From Planctomycetaceae bacterium (GTDB taxonomy: Bacteria > Planctomycetota > Planctomycetia > Pirellulales > UBA1268), in contig CANHCU010000009.1 in assembly GCA_947459185.1 (NCBI GenBank), forward strand, positions 1-54,379: a DNA stretch of 54,379 bases, in the 5' to 3' direction. Under the pieces are notes generated by a model. That model saw only the letters and a list, made by a program, of their open reading frames with translations, did no database searches and was not told the origin of the DNA. The position numbers were made by a program, and so were the translations under genes. Position 1 is the first letter of the stretch; every line of letters starts with the position of its first letter. Below, piece by piece: positions 35,315-44,805 of this stretch.

Positions 35315-35584
35315 ATGCTCGTGCTCTCCAGACAACGTGACGAAAGCATCATGATCGGCGACAGCATCGTCGTCACGATCGTGGACATCCGGGGAGACAA
35401 GGTCCGGCTGGGCATCAACGCTCCTACCGAGATTCCCGTGCACCGGCAGGAGGTCTACGAGGCGATCCAGCGGGAAAACCTGCGGGCCTCGCGGCTGGAA
35501 CCTGGCGATACGCAAGACATCGGCAAGTTTGCCGGCCGCAGCAACAACGGCCCGACCCGCCCACCGGAAGGACCGCGGAAGTAG
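35315..35584 (+). CDS. csrA: Carbon storage regulator CsrA, paralogue 1
   Basis: An 89-aa RNA-binding translational regulator. MLVLSRQRDESIMIGDSIVV and VRLGINAPTEIPVHRQEVYE are the conserved strands; the RNA-binding residues L4, R6 and R44-region VPVHR equivalents are present (here IPVHR). The last 30 residues extend beyond the core and are Arg/Pro-rich. GGAAGGAA lies six to ten bases before the ATG. It follows fliW; in the B. subtilis scheme FliW sequesters CsrA to release flagellin mRNA. A second copy lies at 49764. Confidence 0.95.
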   Translation: MLVLSRQRDESIMIGDSIVVTIVDIRGDKVRLGINAPTEIPVHRQEVYEAIQRENLRASRLEPGDTQDIGKFAGRSNNGPTRPPEGPRK

Positions 35585-35640
35585 GCAAATGGCTCTTGCC
35601 CACGTCGCCAGGGACGCCATGCCCGTCAGGCGTGGAGGCG

Positions 35641-36222
35641 TCAGGCGTGGAAGTAGGGCGGCTCATGGCCGGCCTTCCACTTGATGTTGCAGCCGATGCT
35701 TGGCTTCTGGTCGGTCGATGGGGTCCGACCGGCGAGCAGGGTTTCGATCGCTCCCCGCAGATCGCCGCCTGTCACGGGAATCTCGCTGCCCGGCCGGCTC
35801 GAGTCGAGTTGGCCACGGTAGACCAGCTTCCGGTCGCCGTCGAACAGATAGAAGTCGGGCGTGCAGGCGGCGTGGTAGTCCTTGGCCACCTCCTGGGTCT
35901 CGTCGTAGAGGTAGGGGAAGACATAGCCCCGCTCCTCGGCCTCATGGATCATCTGCTCTGGAGAGTCGGCCGGATGGGAGGCGACGTCGTTGGAACTGAT
36001 CGCCACGACGCCGACGCCCCGCGGCAGACAGTCCCGCCCCAGAGCCGCAAGCTGGTCGGCCACGTGCTTCACGAACGGACAGTGGTTGCAGATGAACATC
36101 ACCACCGTGCCCCTCGGGCCGGACGCATCGGCCAGGCTCACCATCCGACCATCGACGTTGGGCAGTTCGAAATCAGGTGCCGCTGTGCCGAGAGGCAGCA
36201 TCGTGCTGGGAGTGCGAACCAT
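35641..36222 (-). CDS. Thioredoxin-fold protein (AhpC/TSA or ResA-like)
   Basis: A 193-aa redoxin. It has MLPLGTAAPDFELPNVDGRM, the typical AhpC/TSA opening, followed by VVMFICNHCPFVKHVADQL, where C45 and C48 form a CxxC pair. The DVASHPADSPEQM and PYLYDETQEVAKDYHAACTP segments match the subfamily with CNHCPFVKH. It lacks a signal peptide, so it probably acts in the cytoplasm on peroxides or disulfides. ATG 36222 is chosen because AGGAG lies eight bases upstream; the next ATG upstream (36228) would be only two bases from it. It is the last gene of the minus-strand run that begins with nuoI and ends convergently with csrA. Confidence 0.88.
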   Translation of the reverse strand: MVRTPSTMLPLGTAAPDFELPNVDGRMVSLADASGPRGTVVMFICNHCPFVKHVADQLAALGRDCLPRGVGVVAISSNDVASHPADSPEQMIHEAEERGYVFPYLYDETQEVAKDYHAACTPDFYLFDGDRKLVYRGQLDSSRPGSEIPVTGGDLRGAIETLLAGRTPSTDQKPSIGCNIKWKAGHEPPYFHA

Positions 36223-36297
36223 GGTCATGTCTCCTGATGGGGCGGGAAGGCGGTGGGGCGTGAACACAGGCGGGCAGAACAAGTCATGCTAACGTTG

Positions 36298-37071
36298 TTA
36301 GCGGCGGAGAAACACCCGCCGCGCGTTGGCCGTCGTCTCCGCCGCCAGCCGCTCGAGGGCGACGCCGCGAGCGATCGCGAGACAACTGGCCGTGTGCACG
36401 ACGTGAGATGGTTCATTCCGCCGGCCGCGCATGGGTTCCGGGGAGAGAAAGGGGCTGTCGGTCTCGATCAAGAGCCTGTCCGACGGCACCACGGCAGCCA
36501 CCTCCCGCAGGGCGGCTGCGGATCGGAAGGTCACCATGCCGGCGAACCCCAGGCAGCAGCCGAGCGACACAGCCTCCTCGGCCTCCACCTGCGTGCCGGT
36601 GAAGGCGTGCAGCACCACGCTCAGCGGCCCGCGGGCCAATGCATCGCGAATCGTATCGAGCGTGTCGCGGATGCTTTCACGGGTGTGGACGACCAGCGGC
36701 AGCCCCACGCTCTGGGCCAGATGGATGTGACGGTCGAAGAACTCCCGCTGCACCTCACGCGGCGCTGAGTCGCGATACCAGTCAAGGCCCGTCTCCCCGA
36801 TCGCCGCCACACGTCCCGACACCACCAGCCGGGTGATGCGATCCCATTCGTCTGGCTCAATCCCGGCAACGTCATTCGGATGGATGCCGGCAGCCGCTAC
36901 GAAACCCGGTTCCCGGGCCGCCAAGTCGGCAGCAGCTTCGCTGTCGGACGCCCGCGTGCCGATGAGCGTCATGCCGACCACGCCCGCCGCCCGCGCCCGG
37001 GCGATCACCTGCGGCAGGTCATTCCCATACCGCATCGGGTCGAGATGGCAGTGGCTGTCGAAGTATTCCAT
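36298..37071 (-). CDS. tatD: TatD family metal-dependent hydrolase
   Basis: A 257-aa TIM-barrel DNase or deoxyribonuclease-like hydrolase. Metal ligands are seen in MEYFDSHCHLDPMRYGND (HxH), AAIGETGLDWYRDS (Glu), LPLVVHTRES (His), SVVLHAFTGT (His) and LLIETDSPFLSPEPMRGRRN (Asp). All expected TatD positions are present, and the length is typical. The start is the ATG at 37071. It lies 75 bp upstream of the thioredoxin-fold gene and 93 bp downstream of the small hypothetical gene. Confidence 0.94.
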   Translation of the reverse strand: MEYFDSHCHLDPMRYGNDLPQVIARARAAGVVGMTLIGTRASDSEAAADLAAREPGFVAAAGIHPNDVAGIEPDEWDRITRLVVSGRVAAIGETGLDWYRDSAPREVQREFFDRHIHLAQSVGLPLVVHTRESIRDTLDTIRDALARGPLSVVLHAFTGTQVEAEEAVSLGCCLGFAGMVTFRSAAALREVAAVVPSDRLLIETDSPFLSPEPMRGRRNEPSHVVHTASCLAIARGVALERLAAETTANARRVFLRR

Positions 37072-37164
37072 AAACAGGCAAGATGAGCAGGCCAGAGCCA
37101 GAACGAACAGGAGTCCCTGGAATCAAAGACCGGCCGATCGACGAATTGATCCCGAACAGATTGA

Positions 37165-37584
37165 TCAGGATGCCGACGCTGCCACCTGCTCCAGCACGTC
37201 GATGTGGCTCAGATTCGTAGCCTTTGCCTCGCGGGCCAATTCGGCCGCGACGCCATCGTCGGCGGATGAATCGATGATGGTGTCGATAGCCGCCACCTGG
37301 CGCCGGAGTTCGGAGACCACCCGCGGCAGGAGGGACCGCATGTCTACGTCGTGACAGCCGGTGAACCCGATCGGATAGGCCACGGAAGGCACCGCGAGGC
37401 CGCGGTCCTCGATCGCCCCGGCCGCCCGTTCCACCAGGCTGCGGTGATCGCCCACCAGATCGGCGAGCGCGAGCTTGATCGATTCCCTGCCGGGATAACT
37501 CCAGATTCCGGAGTCGGCAAGATACATCGCCAGCGAGGGCTGGAGGACGTCGAGCAGGCGGCAGAGTGGATCGGAGGGTGGCAT
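37165..37584 (-). CDS. Hypothetical protein, predicted helical
   Basis: A 139-aa soluble, mostly helical protein (LLDVLQPSLAMYLADSGIW, then ELRRQVAAIDTIIDSSADDG). No known domain is seen; the pattern is like small ferritin-like or DUF proteins, but no metal motif is visible. It begins only 15 bp after the end of nuoN on the same strand, so it is probably on the nuo transcript. Codon use looks like that of its neighbours. Function is unknown. Confidence 0.7.
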   Translation of the reverse strand: MPPSDPLCRLLDVLQPSLAMYLADSGIWSYPGRESIKLALADLVGDHRSLVERAAGAIEDRGLAVPSVAYPIGFTGCHDVDMRSLLPRVVSELRRQVAAIDTIIDSSADDGVAAELAREAKATNLSHIDVLEQVAASAS

Positions 37585-37599
37585 GGTGGGTGTTTCCGT

Positions 37600-39264
37600 T
37601 CAGGATGCGAAGGCGCCCGCCAGTTGTGCACAGGCATAGAGCCCCGCCCAGAACACGCCCAGGACCACGACCGGCACGACGAGCGCCGTGACGACCGCTC
37701 CCGGCAGCGACACCAGCGAAAACTCGCCGCCCACGCGGTCGGCAGGCGGCGGGTCGAAGGTCATCACCTTGAGCACCCGCAGGTAGTAGAAGAGGCTGAG
37801 GACCGTGTTGAGTCCACCGACCACGAGCAGCACGAGCATCAGAGGCCGCTCGGCCTCGAGCGAGATGGCCTGTACAAGCGAGGAAAACACCAGGAACTTC
37901 GCCACGAAGCCAGCCAGCGGCGGGAGGCCGATCAGGCTCACGAGCACGACGGCAGTGGCGATGACAATCCCGGGGCTGGACCTCACCAGACCGGCATAGG
38001 AATCGATCTCCTCGCTGCGGAGCCGGTTGCGGAGGAGTGCCACGATGGCGAACGCGCCGAGGTTCATGAACAGATACGTGCCGAGGTAGAACGCCACGGC
38101 ACTGACGGCCTCACGAGAGGCGGCCACATTGACGCCCACCAGTGCCACCGCGGCCGCCACCGCCATCATGATGTAGCCGGCATGCGCGATGGTCGAATAG
38201 GCAAGAAGACGCTTCATGTTGGTCTGCCCGTAGGCCGCGAGGTTGCCGAGCGTGCACGTGACCGCTGCCATCAGGCCGACGACATAGACCATGAAATGCC
38301 GTGTCGAAGCGAGCCCGGCAAGCCCCGGCTCCGCGAGGTTTGCCGCCGCACCGCCGATACCCGTCGGCGATACACCCAGGCCGAAGCAGATCCGCAACAG
38401 GAGCGCCACGGCCGCAGTCTTGCTCGCGACCGAGAGGAAGCCGCCGATCTCGGCTGCCGCCCCCTCGAAGACGTCGGGGCACCAGAAGTGAAAGGGCACG
38501 GCCGACAGCTTGAATGCCAGGCCGACGGCCACCATCAGTCCGCCGAGGGCCAGCACCATCACGCTGCCGTTGGCCGTTCCGGCATCCACCACCCGCGCGA
38601 GTTCAGCCGCCATGCTCGGCAGGTGGCAGGTTCCCAGCAGGCCGCCCAACAGGCTGATGCCGTAGAGCATGATGCCCGCCGCCCCCGCACCATACACGGC
38701 GTATTTGAGCGCCGCCTCGGAACTCGCCTTCCGGCCCTTGAGCAGACCCGCCAAGGCGTAGGAGGGCACGCTCGCCATCTCCACCGCCATGAAGACCATC
38801 AGCAGGTGGTTGGCCGAGGCCATCAGGCACATGCCCAGCGTCGCCCCGAGCACGAGCGTGTAGAAGTCGGCGCCGTCCTCGTGATCTGGAATGCCCGAGG
38901 CCTTTGTGAACGGAATATAGAGCACCAGGAAGCCCATCAATAGAAACCGGATGTACGCGGTGAGCGAATCGAATACGAGCAAGCCACCAAAAAGTTCCTG
39001 GCGCACGAGACCAGCGGCGTCGGCCCCCACGTGCGGCAGACCGCCCACTGGAATGCCGCGGAGGTCGTTCCAGGCATACCAGAGCGCGAAGCAGACGCCT
39101 CCCAGTGCCACGAGCCCCGAGTCGAGCCGACGCAGCACCGGCAGCATCCGACAGAGCAGCACGAGCACGATCGTGGCCGCAAGGCAGAGCTCGGTGCGAA
39201 ACAGGGGCAGCGACACGGCGAACGTGTCGTTGAGCGAGCCTGTGATGAGCGAGCCGAGGTTCAC
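37600..39264 (-). CDS. nuoN: NADH-quinone oxidoreductase subunit N
   Basis: Antiporter-like membrane subunit of complex I. The 554-aa protein is a string of about 14 transmembrane helices with the conserved core LLMVFMAVEMASVPSYALAG (Glu in the membrane), the lysine helix ALKYAVYGAGAAGIMLYGIS, and the channel LKLSAVPFHFWCPDVFEGAA. It is longer than E. coli NuoN (about 485 aa), with extra helices at the start. Start codon is GTG at 39264. It is the last nuo gene, 45 bp after nuoM. Confidence 0.95.
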   Translation of the reverse strand: MNLGSLITGSLNDTFAVSLPLFRTELCLAATIVLVLLCRMLPVLRRLDSGLVALGGVCFALWYAWNDLRGIPVGGLPHVGADAAGLVRQELFGGLLVFDSLTAYIRFLLMGFLVLYIPFTKASGIPDHEDGADFYTLVLGATLGMCLMASANHLLMVFMAVEMASVPSYALAGLLKGRKASSEAALKYAVYGAGAAGIMLYGISLLGGLLGTCHLPSMAAELARVVDAGTANGSVMVLALGGLMVAVGLAFKLSAVPFHFWCPDVFEGAAAEIGGFLSVASKTAAVALLLRICFGLGVSPTGIGGAAANLAEPGLAGLASTRHFMVYVVGLMAAVTCTLGNLAAYGQTNMKRLLAYSTIAHAGYIMMAVAAAVALVGVNVAASREAVSAVAFYLGTYLFMNLGAFAIVALLRNRLRSEEIDSYAGLVRSSPGIVIATAVVLVSLIGLPPLAGFVAKFLVFSSLVQAISLEAERPLMLVLLVVGGLNTVLSLFYYLRVLKVMTFDPPPADRVGGEFSLVSLPGAVVTALVVPVVVLGVFWAGLYACAQLAGAFAS

Positions 39265-39309
39265 GGTCTGGTTTCCTTCACTGCGGGGATCACTACTGCG
39301 GGGATCTGG

Positions 39310-41106
39310 CTACCGGGCCGCCTGCGCCGTCGCGGGCTCCTGGACGGCGGCCACTGGCAGGCCTGCTGGGCCATCGTGCACGCGACGGGTCCAGTCGGCC
39401 AACGTCTCCACCTGCCGGTTGACGGTCGGCGTGACGTAGTTGAAGAGGATCTGGGGTGCGACGCCGAAGAGGATGGCGAAAAATACCAGCGGCGTGGCGA
39501 TCGCCAGTTCACGCGGCGTGATCGGCGTGAGGTGGTCGCCATGCGGCCCCTTGTATTCCGCGCCGAGATACACCCGCTGGATCGCCCAGAGGATGTAGGC
39601 CGCCGTGAGGATCACGGTGAACGCCGAGATAGCCGCCAGCACGCGGCTGTAATTCCAGCTTGAGAGGGTGACCAGCACCTCGCCGATGAAGCCACAGAGG
39701 CCCGGCAGGCCGAGGCCGGCAAAGAAGATGGCGATGGCCAGGCCGCTGTAAACGGGCATCCGGCCAAAGATGCCGCCAAACTCCTCCAGATTGCGGTGGT
39801 GCACCCGGTCGTACAGCACACCCACCATGAAGAACATGCCGGCCGAACTGATGCCGTGGGCGAGCATCTGGAACATCGCTCCATTGACGCCCTGAGCCCA
39901 GGCATCCCAGCGATACTCGTGGCCGGCGACCGCGCTCCATACCCCCAGGCCCAGCATGACGTAACCCATGTGGCTGACGGAACTGTAGGCCACCATCCGT
40001 TTGAAATCCTTCTGCGCCAGGGCGGCGAAGGCGCCGTAGACCATCGAGACCACGCCCAGACCGCAAACCAGCCACGCCAGGGAGAGCCCCGCACCCGGAC
40101 AGATCGGATAGCAGATCCGCAGAATGCCGTATCCGCCGAGCTTCAGGAGCACACCGGCAAGGATCATCGAGATCGGCGTCGGTGCCTCCACGTGCGCGTC
40201 GGGCAGCCAGGTGTGCACGGGCACCACGGGCACCTTGATCACAAAGCCGATGAGCAGCAGCAGGAAGGCCCATGTCTCGAGGCTCATGCCCCAGACCTGA
40301 GCCGCTGCAAAGGGAGAGTTGGGGAGCTGGCCGATCTGCGCGAGAGCCAGAATGTTGAACGTGTGGAGCGGCCGGTCAGCCGTGCGAATAGCCTCGACCG
40401 CGGTGGCCCGAGCAGCCCCGTCGAGCCCCGGGCTCACGACGTGCGCGGCCACGAGTTGCTCGTCCGAGAGCAGCCGCAGGTCGCTCGTAAAATAGAGCAT
40501 CAGTATGGCCAGCAGCATGAGCACGCTGCCCAGGAGCGTGTAGAGGAAGAACTTAATGGCGGCATACTCGCGCCGCGGACCACCCCAGATGCCGATGAGG
40601 AAATACATCGGCAGGAGCATCACTTCCCAGAAGACATAGAAGAGGAAGAAGTCGAGCGACACGAAGACGCCGAGCATGCCGGTGACGAGCAGCAGAAACA
40701 GGATGTGATAGGCCTTGACGTGCTTCGTGATCGGCCAGCTGGCCGCCGCGGCCAGCATCGACAGGAACGTGGTCAGCACGACCAGCGGGAGGCTGATGCC
40801 GTCCACTCCGAGCAGGTACTCGATGCCGAACGCCTCGATCCAGGGCAGCTTCACGACGGCCTGCATGGACGGATCGCCAAGCCGGAACTGCGCCGGCCCC
40901 GCCGGCCCGAACAGCGCCGGCACGGCCATCCACAACGACAGCACAAACACGACCGCGGTGGTGAGCAGCGTGGTCCAGCGGATGAAGTCCTCCCGGGCCT
41001 TCGGCACGATCGGCAGCGACAGAAACGCGGCCACGAGCGCGGGCAGGAAGACGATGGCCGTCAGGGGCCAGAGGGCGGGCTGCGAGAGCGTATCGGTGGG
41101 CAACAT
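39310..41106 (-). CDS. nuoM: NADH-quinone oxidoreductase subunit M
   Basis: Antiporter-like proton-pumping subunit, 598 aa. Family motifs are FYVFWEVMLLPMYFLIGIWG (conserved membrane Glu), a lysine helix around YAAIKFFLYTLLGSVLM, and the quartet FVIKVPVVPVHTWLPDAHVE that follows in all NuoM proteins. The broken helix FKRMVAYSSVSHMGYVMLGL is intact. It has an extra loop of about 60 residues (LRLLSDEQLVAAHVVSPG...) between helices. Start is ATG 41106, 111 bp after the nuoL stop. Confidence 0.95.
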   Translation of the reverse strand: MLPTDTLSQPALWPLTAIVFLPALVAAFLSLPIVPKAREDFIRWTTLLTTAVVFVLSLWMAVPALFGPAGPAQFRLGDPSMQAVVKLPWIEAFGIEYLLGVDGISLPLVVLTTFLSMLAAAASWPITKHVKAYHILFLLLVTGMLGVFVSLDFFLFYVFWEVMLLPMYFLIGIWGGPRREYAAIKFFLYTLLGSVLMLLAILMLYFTSDLRLLSDEQLVAAHVVSPGLDGAARATAVEAIRTADRPLHTFNILALAQIGQLPNSPFAAAQVWGMSLETWAFLLLLIGFVIKVPVVPVHTWLPDAHVEAPTPISMILAGVLLKLGGYGILRICYPICPGAGLSLAWLVCGLGVVSMVYGAFAALAQKDFKRMVAYSSVSHMGYVMLGLGVWSAVAGHEYRWDAWAQGVNGAMFQMLAHGISSAGMFFMVGVLYDRVHHRNLEEFGGIFGRMPVYSGLAIAIFFAGLGLPGLCGFIGEVLVTLSSWNYSRVLAAISAFTVILTAAYILWAIQRVYLGAEYKGPHGDHLTPITPRELAIATPLVFFAILFGVAPQILFNYVTPTVNRQVETLADWTRRVHDGPAGLPVAAVQEPATAQAAR

Positions 41107-41217
41107 GGGAAAGTCCGTCAGGGGATCGTGGGGGGCGTGTGCTGGGGATATGGATGAAAGACGGCGTGCTTAAACGATGAGGGTCAGAACGTTTGCAGAG
41201 AAGTGGAGAGAGGAGGG

Positions 41218-43689
41218 TCAGCCGGCAAGTGCGGCACGAAACAACATGCTCGCCAGCACAAAGAGGGCCACCGTGCCAACCACGATGAACATCACATACT
41301 GGCGGAGCCGCCCGGTCTGCAGTTTCTTGAGTTCCAGGCCCGCGTTCCAGGTGGCCGTTGCCGTGGCGTTGACCAGGCCATCGACCAGATTGCGGTCGAT
41401 CCAGGCGTCGAGGCCGGCCAATTGCCGCGCCGACCAGGCGATGCCGTCGATCAGTTTGTCGATCACGCCGCGGTCCGTGCCGCTGGCCAGACTGGCGACG
41501 GCAAACGCAGGACGCACGAAGATGGCATCGTAGAGTTCGTCGAAGTACCAGCGGTGGGCGAGGAAGGAATAGATGGGCCGGAAGGTGTAGGCGACCACCG
41601 TCGGGGAGACGATTCGCCAGAGGTACATCGCCGCCGCCAGCAGCACGCCAGCAGCGGCAGTCGCGAAGGCTGTCAGCGTCGCCGTGACGTGAACGGATCC
41701 CTCGTGGCTCAGGTGCTCCGCCGGTACGGTCACGGTGCCGAAGAGGAAACCACCCGTGGAGGTTGTGTCGGTGCCGGCCGGACGAGCCTGTTCGATCAGA
41801 TTGGCGATCCCGAAGCCCCCCGGAAGCGTCCAGCCTGCGACGACAGCCAGCACAGAGAGCACCACGAGCGGTGCCACCATCACCGTCGGCGACTCATGGG
41901 CATGTTCGGTAACGTGATGATCCCGAGGCGTGCCTGCAAACGTCATGAACCAGAGCCGGAACATGTAGAACGCCGTCAGGAAGGCACCACCGGCCACGGC
42001 GTAGTAGAGGATCGACCACGACGGATTGGCCTGCGAATAGGAGAGTGCCTGGGCAAGGATGGCATCCTTCGAATAGTAGCCGGAGAGGCCGATCACGAAG
42101 GGGATGCCGGCACCGATGATGGCCAGACAGCCAACGAGCATCGTGCCCGCGGTCCACGGCATGACTCGGGCAAGGCCGCCCATCTTCCGCATGTCGTTGG
42201 TATGGCAGGCATGGATCACGGAGCCGGAGCAGAGAAACAGCAGGCTCTTGAAGAATGCGTGCGTGACCAAGTGAAACAGCCCCGCCGACCAGCCGCCGAC
42301 CCCCAGGGCCAGCATCATGTAGCCCAATTGACTCACGGTGGAATACGCCAGCACTCGCTTGATGTCGTTGGCAACCAGGGCGATCGTCGCCGCGATGAAG
42401 AGCGTGATGCCGCCGATGATGGCGATCACAAGCAGCACGTCGGGGGTAAGCACGGGGTAGAACCGGCCAACGAGGTAGACGCCTGCCGCCACCATCGTGG
42501 CGGAGTGCACGAGCGCCGAGACCGGCGTCGGCCCCTCCATCGCGTCGGGCAGCCAGACGAAGAGCGGAAACTGGGCGCTCTTGCCCACGCAGCCGCAGAA
42601 GATCCCCACGCCCGCGATGAACAGAAGCCAGCGGCCAATCCCCTGCGAACGCCAGCCGTCGATCCGGGCGGCAACCTCGTCGGCCGCGTCGCGGGGCCGG
42701 CCGTTATGCTCGGCGGCAATCCGCCCGACCTCGTCCGCATTCGCAAACGCGACCATGCCATCGGGCACCTGAAGCGCATGGCCGTTGGCCGCCGGCCTTA
42801 CCAGGCTGAAGAGCCCCGGCGTGGTGACGGCACTGCCGTCGGCCGCCGCCACGGTGGAGTCGGCGAAATGCAGGGTCCCCAGGGCTCCCCAGAGGGCCAT
42901 CAGGCCGATCAGCATGCCAAAGTCGCCCACGCGATTGACGATGAACGCCTTGTTGGCCGCGGTCGAGGCGCTCTTCCGTTCGAAGTAGAAGCCGATCAGA
43001 AACCAAGAGCAGATGCCCACGAGTTCCCAGAAGATGAAGACCATCGCCAGATTCCCTGCGATCAGGATGCCGAGCATCGAGAAGCAGAACAGCGACAATG
43101 CCTGGAAGAACCGCGGAAACCTGCCGGGACGATGCAGGTGCCCACCGTCCGACAGATGCACCTCGTGATCGGTGACGTCGTGCAACTCGTCGTGCATGTA
43201 GCCCGAGGCGTAGACGTGGATGCAGGTGGCGATAAAGGTCACGACGACGAACATCAGCACCGTGAGGGCGTCGATGTACCAGCCGATCGTGAGCCGAAGG
43301 TCGCCGCCCTGGTAGAGCGTGTACCAATCCCCTGAATAGGCCGCGGGAACGCGAGCGGCATGGTGCTCGGCATGGTCACCATGATCGGCATGCTCGGCAT
43401 GCTCGGCATGCCCACCCTGCTCGGCATGCGCATCGGCCGCATGACCATCCGCATGCGCTCCGTGATGCGCCCCGTGCGACACCGCCTTCACGGGATGGGC
43501 GGAGAGCCAGGTCCCGAAGGCTGCCAGCGAGAGTACCAGCGACGTCACGATCGCCGCCGTCGCCACCCAGGCGGCATTCTTGCCGTGATGGCCCATCCGC
43601 GGCCCGAAGAACAGGATTGCCACGAACGAGACCAGCGGTGCGAGCCATGCGAGGCCCAGCAGCATCGGGAGTTGAGAGGCAGGATCCAT
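41218..43689 (-). CDS. nuoL: NADH-quinone oxidoreductase subunit L with His-rich loop
   Basis: Distal proton-pumping subunit of complex I. At 823 aa it is about 200 longer than E. coli NuoL (613 aa). The core motifs are present: AMVFIFWELVGICSWFLIG, TAANKAFIVNRVGDFGMLIG, PLFVWLPDAMEGPTPVSAL and the broken helix IKRVLAYSTVSQLGYMMLAL. Two insertions account for much of the length: residues about 70-113 contain 13 histidines between the second and third helices, and residues about 278-348 are a soluble loop. The C-terminus has the long amphipathic helix region expected for NuoL. Start is ATG 43689, 22 bp after nuoK. Confidence 0.95.
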   Translation of the reverse strand: MDPASQLPMLLGLAWLAPLVSFVAILFFGPRMGHHGKNAAWVATAAIVTSLVLSLAAFGTWLSAHPVKAVSHGAHHGAHADGHAADAHAEQGGHAEHAEHADHGDHAEHHAARVPAAYSGDWYTLYQGGDLRLTIGWYIDALTVLMFVVVTFIATCIHVYASGYMHDELHDVTDHEVHLSDGGHLHRPGRFPRFFQALSLFCFSMLGILIAGNLAMVFIFWELVGICSWFLIGFYFERKSASTAANKAFIVNRVGDFGMLIGLMALWGALGTLHFADSTVAAADGSAVTTPGLFSLVRPAANGHALQVPDGMVAFANADEVGRIAAEHNGRPRDAADEVAARIDGWRSQGIGRWLLFIAGVGIFCGCVGKSAQFPLFVWLPDAMEGPTPVSALVHSATMVAAGVYLVGRFYPVLTPDVLLVIAIIGGITLFIAATIALVANDIKRVLAYSTVSQLGYMMLALGVGGWSAGLFHLVTHAFFKSLLFLCSGSVIHACHTNDMRKMGGLARVMPWTAGTMLVGCLAIIGAGIPFVIGLSGYYSKDAILAQALSYSQANPSWSILYYAVAGGAFLTAFYMFRLWFMTFAGTPRDHHVTEHAHESPTVMVAPLVVLSVLAVVAGWTLPGGFGIANLIEQARPAGTDTTSTGGFLFGTVTVPAEHLSHEGSVHVTATLTAFATAAAGVLLAAAMYLWRIVSPTVVAYTFRPIYSFLAHRWYFDELYDAIFVRPAFAVASLASGTDRGVIDKLIDGIAWSARQLAGLDAWIDRNLVDGLVNATATATWNAGLELKKLQTGRLRQYVMFIVVGTVALFVLASMLFRAALAG

Positions 43690-43711
43690 GGTCGGATGCC
43701 GCGGTGGCGGC

Positions 43712-44104
43712 TCAGCCCTTGAGGTCTTCGGCCCGGTCGATGTCGACGGTGGCGTGGTTGTTGTAGAAGTTCAACGTGATCGCGAGCGCGACCGCCGCCT
43801 CGGCAGCCGCCAACAGGATGACGAACAGCGCGATGATTTGGCCGTCCAGCCCGAGCGACGCGGCACCTTCACCGCGGAGATAAGGCGACGAGAACGCCAC
43901 GAAGTTGACATTGGCGCCATTGAGCACCAACTCAATGCCCATCAGCACTCCCAGGGCATTCCGCTTCAAGGCCATGCAGACCACGCCGGCAGTGAAGAGG
44001 ATCGCCCCCACCACCAGATAGTGCGCCACGCCCACCGGAGAACTAAGCAGTCCCGCAACGAGCGGCACCGCCGCGACCGGCAGACCGGCTGCCAGAAGAC
44101 TCAT
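43712..44104 (-). CDS. nuoK: NADH-quinone oxidoreductase subunit K
   Basis: Small membrane subunit of complex I (three helices), 130 aa. The two conserved membrane glutamates are present in GVLMGIELVLNGANVNFVAF and ILLAAAEAAVALAITL. It is about 30 residues longer than E. coli NuoK, mainly at the N-terminus (LLAAGLPVAAVPLVAGLL). It overlaps nuoJ by four bases (ATGA), so the two are translationally coupled. Confidence 0.94.
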   Translation of the reverse strand: MSLLAAGLPVAAVPLVAGLLSSPVGVAHYLVVGAILFTAGVVCMALKRNALGVLMGIELVLNGANVNFVAFSSPYLRGEGAASLGLDGQIIALFVILLAAAEAAVALAITLNFYNNHATVDIDRAEDLKG

Positions 44105-44805
44105 CGACCACCTCCTGAAACCAATGCCGAAGCGGAAGATCGGGCAGCCTGACGGGCCGTGACAACGGGACCGACCGATGAAGCTGCCACGTCGATCGCC
44201 CGCGGGGTCCGCCGCCGCTTCGCCCGCGCCAGGTAGGCCGCTCCAACGAGCACGACGAGCAGATGAATCGACACGATTTCGAAGGGCAGCAGATAGCCGC
44301 TCCGCACAGCGGCCGCGGGCACGCCGGCGGCAGGCTCATCGGCGCGAACGCCGAGCAACGCCATGCCGATCGGGGTGGCCGCCGGCGCCGCAACGGCCGC
44401 CGTCGCTGGCCGACGCCACGGCTCCACCCGGAAGGCCGCCTGCAGCAACACCGCCAGCAGCGCCGCGCCGACCATGCCGGCCAGCACCCTGTCACTGGAC
44501 GACGTCTTGATCGCCACAAAGGGAGCCTGTGCTGTCAGCATCACGCCGAAGACGAGCAGCACAAGCGTGCCACCGACGTAAATCATAAGTTGCATCGCCC
44601 CGACAAACTCGGCACCGGCCAGAAAGAAGAGCCCTGCCGTCGCGGCCAGCGAGAGCACCAGATAGAAGGCCATGCGCACCACGTTCTCGGCGAGAACCAC
44701 GGCTACGGCGCACGCACAGGCCACCGCTGCAAAGAGGAGAAAAAGCACCGAGTGCCAGTTGATAGCAGCCACCGGCATGACGGAGGCGAGCACGGTCGTC
44801 ATCAT
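44101..44805 (-). CDS. nuoJ: NADH-quinone oxidoreductase subunit J
   Basis: Membrane subunit of complex I, 234 aa. It has VLAENVVRMAFYLVLSLAAT, the pi-bulge helix FVGAMQLMIYVGGTLVLLVF and the last helix IVSIHLLVVLVGAAYLARAK. There is a loop of about 45 residues (VEPWRRPATAAVAAPAAT...) before the last helix and a tail of about 35. The start ATG 44805 overlaps the nuoH stop by four bases; a second ATG follows at once (44802). AGGTGG is four to nine bases upstream. Confidence 0.94.
   Translation of the reverse strand: MMTTVLASVMPVAAINWHSVLFLLFAAVACACAVAVVLAENVVRMAFYLVLSLAATAGLFFLAGAEFVGAMQLMIYVGGTLVLLVFGVMLTAQAPFVAIKTSSSDRVLAGMVGAALLAVLLQAAFRVEPWRRPATAAVAAPAATPIGMALLGVRADEPAAGVPAAAVRSGYLLPFEIVSIHLLVVLVGAAYLARAKRRRTPRAIDVAASSVGPVVTARQAARSSASALVSGGGR

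Noticed and set aside
37351-43335. Long plus-strand open frames over the nuo genes (for example 41203-43335, 710 codons)
   Set aside because: They are His/Arg/Gln-rich antisense shadows of nuoN, nuoM and nuoL, which have family motifs on the minus strand.
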